Shown: piece after piece, positions 23,174-28,560 of the stretch
Layout: the number at the start of each line of letters is the position of its first letter
Numbering within the stretch: the stretch's first letter is position 1
Virus record (IMG/VR): IMGVR_UViG_3300043448_000247
Span: 1-34,660 of that record
DNA length: 34,660 bases
Direction: 5' to 3' (one strand)
Origin: a virus
The notes under the pieces: generated by a model
Seen by the model: the letters and a program-made list of their open reading frames with translations, nothing else
Database searches by the model: none
What the model was told of the DNA's origin: nothing
Program-made: the position numbers and the translations under genes

Positions 23174-23420
23174 TGCTGGTCACCGCTTTCATAAAGACAT
23201 GGAAGTGCTTGGGGTCGAGCTTCATCGGGTGCTGCTTGTTGGACAGGCCATGCACCGTGGCCACATCCACCCCGGTGGCCCGCTTGGCGTTGACCACCGC
23301 GGTGGAGCGATCCGACGCCACTGCGGCCTTGTTGATCTCTGACCAGTTGATCACCGTCTGGTAGGCAGGATCGCGCCAATGGAAGGCCGCCAGGGGATGA
23401 CAGCTGCAGCGGTACTTCAT
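23148..23420 (-). CDS. Small protein (90 aa) between terminase genes, unknown
   Basis: It starts at ATG 23420, overlapping the preceding stop (ATGA), and overlaps terL by 26 bases. The product has an N-terminal CSCHPLAAFHW segment with Cys and His residues that might bind metal. A middle section SEINKAAVASDRSTAVVNAK resembles a helix-turn-helix of a small regulator, and the C-terminus is basic. No family recognised. Its fixed place between small and large terminase genes suggests a packaging accessory or DNA-binding role, but the sequence does not prove it. Confidence 0.6.
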   Translation of the reverse strand: MKYRCSCHPLAAFHWRDPAYQTVINWSEINKAAVASDRSTAVVNAKRATGVDVATVHGLSNKQHPMKLDPKHFHVFMKAVTSNGKNKRTK

Positions 23421-23635
23421 CGGTTGGGGCAGTCGCGGCCCTGGCGGCAGTGGTGATTACACGGCGGGCAGATGTGTTGCATGGACAGCAGCGTGCTGGC
23501 CTTTGATCGCACCTCCTGGCTCACAGCATGACCCAGGTCTTCTGGGTCAAGCAGCCGCAGCAGGAAAGAGCGCAGGGCCACGTTGTGCGCCGTGATCCGC
23601 TCGGCAGCAGCGCGTAGGGTTTCGATGTCATTCAT
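23417..23635 (-). CDS. Small Cys-rich protein (72 aa), possible zinc binder
   Basis: An N-terminal helix (NDIETLRAAAERITAHNVAL) is followed by a C-terminal cluster CPPCNHHCRQGRDC, four cysteines and two histidines within 14 residues, compatible with a zinc knuckle. It overlaps the small terminase gene by eight bases and the following gene by four. Function unknown. The domain could bind nucleic acid or a terminase partner. Confidence 0.65.
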   Translation of the reverse strand: MNDIETLRAAAERITAHNVALRSFLLRLLDPEDLGHAVSQEVRSKASTLLSMQHICPPCNHHCRQGRDCPNR

Positions 23636-24062
23636 GCGATACCTCCGGCGGCGGGGCCACCACGTTCACATCAATCACGCTGGGCTTCTCGCTGCCGTCG
23701 TCAGGGTTGTCCAGCAGACCGCTCGCCTTGGCCAGCAGACGCAGCACACCCACCTTGTCGTACAGCTCGATCTCCAGCGTGCTGTTGCCTTCCTTGTCCA
23801 CGCGAGTGCGGATCGTCTTGATGGCCTGCAGCGCGTGTTCAGGGATGTCCGATGCAGCCTTGACCCTGACCTGGCCATCCTCGCCCCAGGTCATCACATC
23901 GGTGATCTTGGTGTTGGCCATGCACAAGAGCGCATAGGCCACGGCCTCCCGGTTGGCCAGGATGGTGGCGCTACGCTCCAGCCGACGCTGGACGCTCCTG
24001 ACCCCGCCCCAGTTCTTCAAGGACGGGATCTGCTCGGACACTCGAGACTTAGGCCTTGGCAT
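23628..24062 (-). CDS. Terminase small subunit-like protein (144 aa)
   Basis: The C-terminal half, EIELYDKVGVLRLLAKASGL, closely resembles the C-terminal helix of small terminase subunits in podo- and siphoviruses (the 'xxK..AL.LLAKxLGL' pattern). The N-terminal part is basic with helices (VRSVQRRLERSATILANREA) that could contact DNA. Small terminases recognise pac or cos sites and activate TerL. The position two genes before terL supports this role. The N-terminal helix-turn-helix is not clear, so the call is probable rather than certain. Confidence 0.75.
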   Translation of the reverse strand: MPRPKSRVSEQIPSLKNWGGVRSVQRRLERSATILANREAVAYALLCMANTKITDVMTWGEDGQVRVKAASDIPEHALQAIKTIRTRVDKEGNSTLEIELYDKVGVLRLLAKASGLLDNPDDGSEKPSVIDVNVVAPPPEVSHE

Positions 24063-24285
24063 CCCGCGCTTTCAGCATGGCGTCAGCCATGCGGTATGCG
24101 TCATCAGCGACATCGCGCTCACCGTGGCCGGGGGTCAGCTCACGCGCATCGGCGCACCAGCCAGAGGCCAGCAGCCCCTGCATCGCCTTGGCAGCGAAGT
24201 AGTCGCGCAGGGTCATGCCATGCTCGTTGTCTGTCAGGTCAAAGTGCATGGCAGGAAAGGCAGGGGTATCAGAACGGGATGTCAC
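24049..24285 (-). CDS. Small conserved phage protein (78 aa), unknown
   Basis: The phrase GMTLRDYFAAKAMQGLLASG is a frequent motif in short phage proteins of unknown function; it is followed by DVADDAYRMADAMLKARDAK, a helical C-terminus. I use the GTG at 24285, with GGGGAC upstream, because family members usually begin with a short N-terminal PAFP segment, seen here. An ATG at 24249 is an alternative. It overlaps the SSB-like gene by 17 bases and the small terminase gene by 14. Role unknown. Confidence 0.7.
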   Translation of the reverse strand: MTSRSDTPAFPAMHFDLTDNEHGMTLRDYFAAKAMQGLLASGWCADARELTPGHGERDVADDAYRMADAMLKARDAKA

Positions 24286-24550
24286 TGTCGTCCCCTTGCG
24301 GCTGATACCCGTTGCCCTTGGCCGTGTTGTGCGAGTCCATCGGCTTCGCAGCAGCCTGCAGCTGGTTGCCGATCTTCACCGAGATCCAGGTGTCCCCAGC
24401 CTTGGTCTTCTTGGGCGTGATGTCCAGCCAATGCAGGCTCCCATCAGGCAGCATCACCTTGCCCTTGTACGCAGGGTGCCAGTCCTCCGTCTTCTTGTCG
24501 TTCTTGAAAGCCGATCCCTGACCAGGACGCATCTCGTAGTTAGTGGCCAT
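24269..24550 (-). CDS. Small SSB-like protein with acidic C-terminal tip (93 aa)
   Basis: The protein begins MATNYEMRPGQGSAFKNDKK. It has a compact beta-type core (YKGKVMLPDGSLHWLDITPK then GDTWISVKIGNQL) followed by a flexible Gln/Gly linker and ends GDDSDIPF. That tail matches the consensus of bacterial single-stranded DNA-binding proteins (DDDIPF), which recruits replication and repair partners. It is half the length of E. coli SSB. The core is a plausible minimal OB fold, though I do not see a standard SSB signature. It lies directly downstream of the replication initiator, with an AAGGAG site. I infer a phage ssDNA-binding protein. Confidence 0.65.
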   Translation of the reverse strand: MATNYEMRPGQGSAFKNDKKTEDWHPAYKGKVMLPDGSLHWLDITPKKTKAGDTWISVKIGNQLQAAAKPMDSHNTAKGNGYQPQGDDSDIPF

Positions 24551-24925
24551 TTACTTAAAGCTCCTTCTGGTTGATTGTCAGGCAATTACCCGTGCCAACA
24601 AATACGGGGGAAAAATTGAGGATGGCCCCCGCTCGCGCATGGGAGGGGGCGGGGGGAAAGGGGTGCCTTCACGCGCACGGTGACGCCCGCGGTATCGCCT
24701 GCGCGTATGCCGGCGCATATGGTTGGCCTCGGCTCCCTGGGGACACGCTGCCCCCTCCCCCCTGGTTCTGGACACGCCAGGCACCCCCCCCCTTGTCCAA
24801 TTCCCATACGTTCGTCTGGGTTTGCGACACAGGCCCTACAAGGCGCTGGAGGCTTGAGCTGGTACCCATGCCTAGGCTGACCCCTGATCGCGTCTCCTGG
24901 GGCCTTCTAGGTGCCTTGCTGGGCA
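24551..24925. other. 375-bp gap next to the initiator gene, G/C tracts and GGACAC words
   Basis: The largest space in the leftward block. It has a run of nine C (24784-24792), G-rich tracts near 24641-24664, a 5-bp hairpin TATGC-CGGC-GCATA (24706-24719) and a GCCCCC/GGGGGC stem near 24625-24650. The word GGACAC occurs at 24741 and 24770, the same half-site as in the origin repeats to the right. I see no convincing promoter; one weak minus-strand -35/-10 pair (TTGTTG/GACAAT) lies just before the SSB-like gene. A low-confidence ORF covers part of it. It may be a flank of the replication origin or an untranslated leader. Confidence 0.5.
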
Positions 24926-24929
24926 TCAT
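24669..24929 (-). CDS. Doubtful low-complexity ORF coupled to the initiator stop (86 aa)
   Basis: The ATG at 24929 overlaps the initiator's TGA as ATGA, the coupling used throughout this genome, so it must be considered. The product is rich in Gly, Ser, Pro and Gln (e.g. DKGGGAWRVQNQGGGGSVSP) with no clear fold and no family I know. By my count about 71% of codons end in G or C, which does not discriminate in DNA this GC-rich. It may be chance. Confidence 0.2.
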   Translation of the reverse strand: MMPSKAPRRPQETRSGVSLGMGTSSSLQRLVGPVSQTQTNVWELDKGGGAWRVQNQGGGGSVSPGSRGQPYAPAYAQAIPRASPCA

Positions 24930-25852
24930 TGGATCCTGCCGGCATCTGCCAGGCTGATCACCTCGGCTGCCAGGCGCTCGGGGTTGGGCGCGATGCCCTC
25001 GGCTGCGTAGGTGTCCAGCAGGATCTGCAGCGCCTGGCCGGCCTCGGCGTCGGTCACGCCTGCGGATGCGATCTCAGCTCTTTGCTTTTCGTTCAAATGT
25101 CGTAGAACACTTATAGTTGTATTAATACTCTTACTCTTACCTATCTCTATATCTGTGTTCTCTGTGTTCGGGGACACTCCTGAGTGTCCTATAGGTTGCC
25201 TATGGAGTGAGTTATCCACAGGCTGCGGTGTCCTATGCTGAGACTCCTCATTGGACACTCCTGGGTGTCCTATGGTGCGCTTCCTGGTGGCCTTGGCGTT
25301 GGCCTCCTTGATGGCCTTGACTGTCCTGGTTTCGCCTAACTTGGGCATGGTCTTCCTTTCGGTTGGTGGTGTCTTCAGCGCCTTGGCGATCAGGCTGGCG
25401 ATGCGTGCCTGGCCGGCTGGGTCTGGTGTGTCTTGCATGGCTGGTGGCCTGGTGGGTTCTTGGGCTGAGGTGATGGCGATGGCTGTCTCTGCGTCCACGG
25501 TGGGGTCGAAGATCACGCGGATGGTGTTGGAACGCTCGCCCCTGAACCCCTTCTTGACGATCTCGACGTAGCCCAGCCGGCGCAGCTGGGCCATCTGGTT
25601 GGTGATGGCCTGGCGGCTGATGCCCAGGTCGCTGGCCACCTTGGCCTGGCTGACCCAGGTCATGCCGGCCCGGTTGCAGTAGCTGCAGATGGCTGCCAGC
25701 ACGCGCAGGCCGCCGTCGGTCAGCTGCTTGTCGGCCACCGCTCGGAAGGGCAGCACGCACAGCGTGCGCTGGTCTGGCGGGGCTTCCTTCTCCCGCACCT
25801 TGGGGCGCTTGGGCAGCTGGAAGGGGACGATGTTGTCAGGCAAGGCGCTCAT
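24926..25852 (-). CDS. Replication initiator, lambda O-like, with winged helix (308 aa)
   Basis: Residues about 45-115 form a winged helix-turn-helix: LTDGGLRVLAAICSYCN, WVSQAKVASDLGISRQAITN (recognition part, residues 66-85) and QLRRLGYVEIVKKGFRGERS (wing). The middle is basic and low in hydrophobics. A region of about residues 190-260 is encoded by repeat-rich and AT-rich DNA that looks like a replication origin, as in phage lambda O. The C-terminus (QALQILLDTYAAEGIAPNPE) is helical and could recruit host helicase. No phage helicase loader is seen, so the host must supply it. It overlaps the upstream gene by 17 bases. Confidence 0.75.
   Translation of the reverse strand: MSALPDNIVPFQLPKRPKVREKEAPPDQRTLCVLPFRAVADKQLTDGGLRVLAAICSYCNRAGMTWVSQAKVASDLGISRQAITNQMAQLRRLGYVEIVKKGFRGERSNTIRVIFDPTVDAETAIAITSAQEPTRPPAMQDTPDPAGQARIASLIAKALKTPPTERKTMPKLGETRTVKAIKEANAKATRKRTIGHPGVSNEESQHRTPQPVDNSLHRQPIGHSGVSPNTENTDIEIGKSKSINTTISVLRHLNEKQRAEIASAGVTDAEAGQALQILLDTYAAEGIAPNPERLAAEVISLADAGRIQ
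25078..25273. other. Probable replication origin inside the initiator gene
   Basis: An AT-rich stretch (about 25078-25165) in GC-rich DNA sits beside clustered repeats. The palindrome GGACACTCCTGAGTGTCC is at 25172-25189 and its near copy GGACACTCCTGGGTGTCC at 25253-25270. The word GTGTCCTAT recurs at 25184, 25228 and 25265, and CCTAT also at 25199. A perfect DnaA box lies between them. Iterons, an unwinding-prone region and a DnaA box within an initiator gene are the classical layout of lambda-type origins. Confidence 0.75.
25212..25220 (+). promoter_or_regulatory. Consensus DnaA box
   Basis: TTATCCACA matches the strict DnaA consensus and lies between the palindromic repeats of the candidate origin. 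A single 9-mer could occur by chance, but here it falls exactly inside the repeat cluster. Confidence 0.7.
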
Positions 25853-26066
25853 TCCTGCGGATCTCTCTCATGTACTGTCGGATGCGCTGCTCGGCACCCT
25901 CGCCGTAGACCTTGTCCATCCTGGCCAGGTGGCCGTCCACCAGGGCCTTGTCCTGGGTCACTTCCCAGGTGGTCAGCAGCTCCCTGGCAGCCGCCCGCTC
26001 GAGGATCCGGCGCTCGGGCAGGGTGCCGCGGTGCTTCGGGTACCAGGGCTTGAACGGGCGCTTCAT
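25836..26066 (-). CDS. Small basic protein (76 aa), unknown
   Basis: The N-terminus MKRPFKPWYPKHRGTLPERR is basic and Pro-rich, and the remainder is a charged helix (ARELLTTWEVTQDKALVDGH, YMREIRRNERLA). It is coupled to the preceding gene by ATGA and overlaps the initiator by 17 bases. No recognised family. Placement before the initiator suggests a replication or regulation accessory; unproven. Confidence 0.6.
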   Translation of the reverse strand: MKRPFKPWYPKHRGTLPERRILERAAARELLTTWEVTQDKALVDGHLARMDKVYGEGAEQRIRQYMREIRRNERLA

Positions 26067-26275
26067 CGCCTAGCCTCCCGCTTGGCCTGCAGCCGTAGTT
26101 CCTTGGCCAGCACCTGGCGACCTCGGTCGGTGACCACGCTGCCGGCGCTCACCAGGCCGCGGCGGCGCAGCGACCAGTAGGTGACCCAGCTGCCGGGCAC
26201 GTTGTTGGTCAACTTGAACCGCCAGCCCATGGCGAAGTGCTTGAGCATGAAGACCTGGTGGCAGGACAGACTCAT
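26063..26275 (-). CDS. Small winged-helix-like protein (70 aa)
   Basis: ATG 26275 gives the usual ATGA overlap with the sigma-like gene, so I prefer it to an upstream ATG at 26296. The product contains WVTYWSLRRRGLVSAGSVVT followed by DRGRQVLAKELRLQA, a short helix-turn-helix/wing arrangement as found at the end of MarR-like or PadR-like domains, with a basic tail. Possibly a DNA-binding regulator; the first helices are short. Its position next to a sigma-like protein suggests a role in transcription control. Confidence 0.55.
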   Translation of the reverse strand: MSLSCHQVFMLKHFAMGWRFKLTNNVPGSWVTYWSLRRRGLVSAGSVVTDRGRQVLAKELRLQAKREARR

Positions 26276-26703
26276 GGCCGGTGCCTCTCGATCCATGTCC
26301 AGCGCCGCCAGGTCATCACCTCGGCGCGAATCAGGTCATAGCGGCTCACGCCGGTAAATTGCTGCTGCACCTGGCGCAGACGCCGCAGCACCTTGGCCTC
26401 CATCTGGCGCACGCGCTCCTTGCTGATGCCTAGCTCCTGGCCTACGTCCTCCAGGGTGCAGTCCTCCAGCACCAGGCGCTGCAGCACCAGGCTGTACCGC
26501 TCGTCCAGGTCAGCGGCCTCCAGGATCTTCTCCAGCAGCTCGCGCTGCTCGACCTGCTCCAGGTCGGTGATGTAGTCGAATGACCAGCGCCAGGCCGGCA
26601 ACGGCTCCAGCTCCTCGTTCCTGCTGTGCCAGATCTTGTTCACCTCTGGCGGGTTGTTGGCGCTGTTGAGCTGCCCGTAGTACGGTGATGCGAAGCCCCT
26701 CAT
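26272..26703 (-). CDS. Sigma-70 region 4-like DNA-binding protein (143 aa)
   Basis: Residues about 67-112 (DERYSLVLQRLVLEDCTLED then VGQELGISKERVRQMEAKVL and RRLRQV) match the region 4 helix-turn-helix of sigma-70 factors. ISKERVRQ.E is the -35 recognition helix. No region 2 core-binding or -10 domain is visible; the N-terminal 60 residues are short and unlike a sigma. The protein may bind -35 sequences or RNA polymerase to redirect transcription, for example to late promoters. It is encoded in the early leftward operon (ATGA coupling). Known phage examples act as anti-sigma or activator proteins; which applies here is open. Confidence 0.8.
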   Translation of the reverse strand: MRGFASPYYGQLNSANNPPEVNKIWHSRNEELEPLPAWRWSFDYITDLEQVEQRELLEKILEAADLDERYSLVLQRLVLEDCTLEDVGQELGISKERVRQMEAKVLRRLRQVQQQFTGVSRYDLIRAEVMTWRRWTWIERHRP

Positions 26704-27161
26704 GCAATTGTCCTGGCCCGCCTGGCGAGCAGTTCTTTGGCCACGAAGTCCAGCGCCTTCTCCAGCTGGCCCACCGTGCAGGCGTCCAGCTGGGCGTCAT
26801 GGATCTCCATGCCCAGGTTCATGGCCGTCAGCTCCGGCCCGGTGAACAGGAAGCGGTTCTTGGCCAGCCCGCGGCGGCCCATGGTCACAATGGCGTCCTG
26901 GGCGGCGGTGATCTCGGCCCGGTACTCGGTGCCCAGCTCGCAGGTGATGGCCAGGGCCTCGGCCACGTTCATGGCCGCGATCAGGATGTCGATGTCATCT
27001 CGGCTGCCGGTGCCGGCGACCATGCTGGCCAGGGCCTGGTGGTTCTTGATCTTTAAGGTGACCGCCTTGCCGGTGTGCTGCACCAGCCGAAAGCCCCCCA
27101 GCACATGGCCCACCGTGTCCATGATCACGCCCTTGGGCTTGTACTTGCTGCGCTTACGCAT
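26700..27161 (-). CDS. Conserved phage protein of unknown function (153 aa)
   Basis: The N-terminus MRKRSKYKPKGVIMDTVGHV is a widespread phage motif; the rest is a compact helical protein (IDILIAAMNVAEALAITCEL and MEIHDAQLDACTVGQLEKAL). I place the start at ATG 27161, which gives this motif, rather than upstream starts that would read through the preceding micro-gene. It is basic at the N-terminus and soluble. No function is known to me; its occurrence in early regions suggests host takeover or replication support. Confidence 0.75.
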   Translation of the reverse strand: MRKRSKYKPKGVIMDTVGHVLGGFRLVQHTGKAVTLKIKNHQALASMVAGTGSRDDIDILIAAMNVAEALAITCELGTEYRAEITAAQDAIVTMGRRGLAKNRFLFTGPELTAMNLGMEIHDAQLDACTVGQLEKALDFVAKELLARRARTIA

Positions 27162-27258
27162 CGTCGCTCCTGTCCAGCATGGCCACGATGGCGATGGCCA
27201 CCAGCAACAGCGGCATGGCCAGGGCCAGCGCCAGGGCAAGAGCGCAGGCCCAGATCAT
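27154..27258 (-). CDS. Tiny single-pass membrane protein (34 aa)
   Basis: An ATG at 27258 overlaps the preceding TGA (ATGA) and the gene overlaps the next start by eight bases. The product is one long Ala/Leu/Ile helix (about residues 4-27) with a short charged tail DRSDDA, so it should span the membrane. It has a convincing operon position but is too small for family recognition. Could be a superinfection-exclusion or host-modulating peptide; this is speculation. Confidence 0.5.
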   Translation of the reverse strand: MIWACALALALALAMPLLLVAIAIVAMLDRSDDA

Positions 27259-27383
27259 CGGCAGCCCCCCAGCAGGCTGATGCCGGCGTTGACGGCGTGC
27301 GTGCCAAGCCAGAGGGCTGCGCCCGTGCCGGCCACCGTGATCACGAAGGCCGCGAGCTTCTCCCAGAAGGTTGGTTCGTTCAT
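27255..27383 (-). CDS. Tiny membrane protein (42 aa)
   Basis: It starts at ATG 27383, overlapping the RusA stop by ATGA, and ends where the next micro-gene begins. The product has a hydrophobic stretch (FVITVAGTGAALWLG, about residues 13-27) and ends with LLGGCR. No signal peptide or family is recognised. Coupled arrangement and lack of alternative frames support it modestly. Confidence 0.5.
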   Translation of the reverse strand: MNEPTFWEKLAAFVITVAGTGAALWLGTHAVNAGISLLGGCR

Positions 27384-27784
27384 TCGATGTCCTCCTTGAC
27401 GGTCACCACCAGGCGCGGCTCCAGGCTGTACTGCTTGGTCACCAGCAGCCGCACCACTTGCACATCGTCGGCGTAGACCACGCCGTTCAGGGCGTCCAGC
27501 ACCGCCTTGGCCACGTTGTCCAGGTCTGGCTTGCCGGGGATCTCCTGGCCATCCATGGCGCGGATGCGCTTGGCCCGCGTCCAGCTCTTGGGGATGCCCT
27601 TGTAGGCGTCCACGCGGACATGGACAGGCAGCTCGGTCGCAGGGCAGGGCATGGCCTCGGCTGCCCTGGTGGCGATCAGCCGCTCGTACTCGACGGTGGC
27701 CGCCGGCGTGTAGGTGCGCCCGTTGCCGAACCGCGGACGGCCCTTGCCCTTCGGCTCACCAGGCACGATGAACTGCACCTCCAT
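27380..27784 (-). CDS. rusA: RusA-like Holliday junction resolvase (134 aa)
   Basis: An endonuclease that cleaves Holliday junctions. The N-terminal IVPGEPKGKGRPRFGNGRTY is the usual RusA opening. The acidic cluster KPDLDN (residues 85-90) and YADD (104-107) supply the conserved aspartates (compare Asp70, Asp72 and Asp91 in E. coli RusA). Length is normal for the family. I use ATG 27784 (TGATG overlap); the GTG one codon earlier is an alternative. Being opposite the RecT/exonuclease operon, it probably resolves recombination or replication intermediates before packaging. Confidence 0.93.
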   Translation of the reverse strand: MEVQFIVPGEPKGKGRPRFGNGRTYTPAATVEYERLIATRAAEAMPCPATELPVHVRVDAYKGIPKSWTRAKRIRAMDGQEIPGKPDLDNVAKAVLDALNGVVYADDVQVVRLLVTKQYSLEPRLVVTVKEDIE

Positions 27785-27954
27785 CACAGCAGGCCAGCCT
27801 TCCGCAGCGCCTCGAGGTACTGCTCGTATTGCTCGGCCTTGCTAGGCAGGGGCTGCTGGTCGGTGACCGACAGCGCCAGCTGGATCAGATCCACGGGCAG
27901 GGCCTGGCCCTCGCGGGCCATGTCCAGCACCCTGATGGCCTCCTGCTGAGTCAT
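27784..27954 (-). CDS. Small helical protein (56 aa), unknown
   Basis: It begins MTQQEAIRVLDMAREGQALP at ATG 27954 and is coupled to both the RHH gene (ATGA) and RusA (TGATG). The C-terminus (AEQYEQYLEALRKAGLL) is helical and charged. It is acidic and soluble with no family that I recognise. Perfect coupling on both sides makes it likely to be real. Confidence 0.6.
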   Translation of the reverse strand: MTQQEAIRVLDMAREGQALPVDLIQLALSVTDQQPLPSKAEQYEQYLEALRKAGLL

Positions 27955-28142
27955 CGCGCCCCCTGCAGCAGGCGATCCAGGCGCTGGCTCACATCGGCGT
28001 AGCGGTCGCGCAGCTGCTCGCGGATGGCCTCATCCACCACCGAGGCCAGGCTGCGGCGCTGGTCTGCAGCAGCCCGGTCGAGGAGGGCACGGGTGTCGGG
28101 GCGCAGGCGCACCACCAGGGGCTTGTTGGGTGACTTGCTCAT
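27951..28142 (-). CDS. Ribbon-helix-helix (CopG/Arc-like) regulator (63 aa)
   Basis: The sequence KPLVVRLRPDTRALLDRAAA then DQRRSLASVVDEAIREQLRD has the beta strand, helix and second helix of a CopG/Arc-type DNA-binding domain. The VVRLRPDTRALL strand/helix and SLASVVDEAIREQL helix are typical. It is the first leftward gene and faces the rightward recombination operon across an IR-rich gap, so it is a good candidate for the repressor of one or both operons. AGGA precedes ATG 28142. No other repressor is seen in the genome. Confidence 0.85.
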   Translation of the reverse strand: MSKSPNKPLVVRLRPDTRALLDRAAADQRRSLASVVDEAIREQLRDRYADVSQRLDRLLQGAR

Positions 28143-28253
28143 GTTGATCCTGTATTCACGGCGACGGCGCGGATCATACTCTTGGGAGCTGTACGGGTGC
28201 CGCTTCAGACAGCGGATTAGGGTTTGTCCCTAGAAAATAGCGGGGGAATTGGC

Positions 28254-28284
28254 TTGTGTACAGCCTCCTGACTTCGTGTATGAT
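28254..28284 (+). promoter_or_regulatory. Possible rightward promoter of the recombination operon
   Basis: TATGAT (28279-28284) is a good -10. Upstream candidates are TTGTGT (28254-28259, 19-base spacing) or TGTACA (28257-28262, 16-base spacing), neither ideal. The likely start site near 28291 lies next to the IR at 28294-28312, as expected for a repressible promoter. Confidence 0.5.
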
Positions 28285-28293
28285 TCGCTTCAA

Positions 28294-28312
28294 CGATGTC
28301 GCGGTGACATCG
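28294..28312. promoter_or_regulatory. Candidate operator at the rightward start site
   Basis: A 7-bp perfect inverted repeat CGATGTC/GACATCG with a 5-base spacer. It overlaps the predicted start of transcription and lies 30 bases before the first rightward gene. It may bind the RHH protein or form an RNA hairpin in the leader. Confidence 0.55.
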
Positions 28313-28341
28313 GGAACCACCGAGATACAGGAGTTCAAGAG

Positions 28342-28557
28342 ATGACCAAGACCGAAACCCAAGTCCGCAGCAAGTTCGCTGCCTACTTCCTCGACCTGCA
28401 GGCCGACCTGGCCCGCGACGGCGTCACCGTCAACAAGCAGTCCGAGTGGGAGTTCTTCATCGAGCATTGCATCGAAGAGGGCGAGGTGCCTGCAGAAGCT
28501 CGCAGCTGGAAGTGCCCGCGCAGCCTGAAGTCCCTGGTCTTCAACGCGGAGGTCTGA
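28342..28557 (+). CDS. Small protein leading the rightward operon (71 aa), unknown
   Basis: The start ATG 28342 has AGGAG eight bases upstream; longer frames upstream run through the promoter. The product (MTKTETQVRSKFAAYFLDLQ then WEFFIEHCIEEGEVPAEARS and LKSLVF) is helical and soluble, with scattered Cys and Trp, and is not a known domain. As the first gene of the operon it may regulate it or modulate the recombinase. It is followed within three bases by the serine recombinase. Confidence 0.7.
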   Translation: MTKTETQVRSKFAAYFLDLQADLARDGVTVNKQSEWEFFIEHCIEEGEVPAEARSWKCPRSLKSLVFNAEV

Positions 28558-28560
28558 ACC

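Larger units (their letters stand above)
28143..28341. promoter_or_regulatory. Divergent control region with three inverted repeats
   Basis: A 199-bp gap between the leftward RHH gene and the rightward recombination operon. It contains CCGCT-N6-AGCGG (28200-28215), TAGGG-TTTGT-CCCTA (28218-28232) and CGATGTC-GCGGT-GACATCG (28294-28312). It is the only divergent gap in the genome and therefore the natural site for early regulation. Candidate operators for the RHH protein are inferred from position only. A TATGAT word near 28166 on the minus strand could be the leftward -10, but I see no matching -35. Confidence 0.65.

Noticed and set aside
24571-24957. 128-codon plus-strand ORF across the gap beside the SSB-like gene
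   Set aside because: Composition is low complexity, it overlaps real minus genes at both ends and has no ribosome site.
26063-26296. Longer start (ATG 26296) for the winged-helix-like gene
   Set aside because: It would overlap the sigma-like gene by 25 bases, while ATG 26275 gives the usual ATGA overlap.
28188-28263. Apparent shared motif GTACAGC...TATGA at both sides of the control region and in the cupin gene
   Set aside because: The distance between the two halves differs in each case and GTACAGC/GCTGTAC occurs many times in the genome, so it is not a promoter family.
28143-28341. Phage attachment site next to the serine recombinase
   Set aside because: Inverted repeats are present, but no host junction or direct core repeat is visible, so an att site cannot be called.
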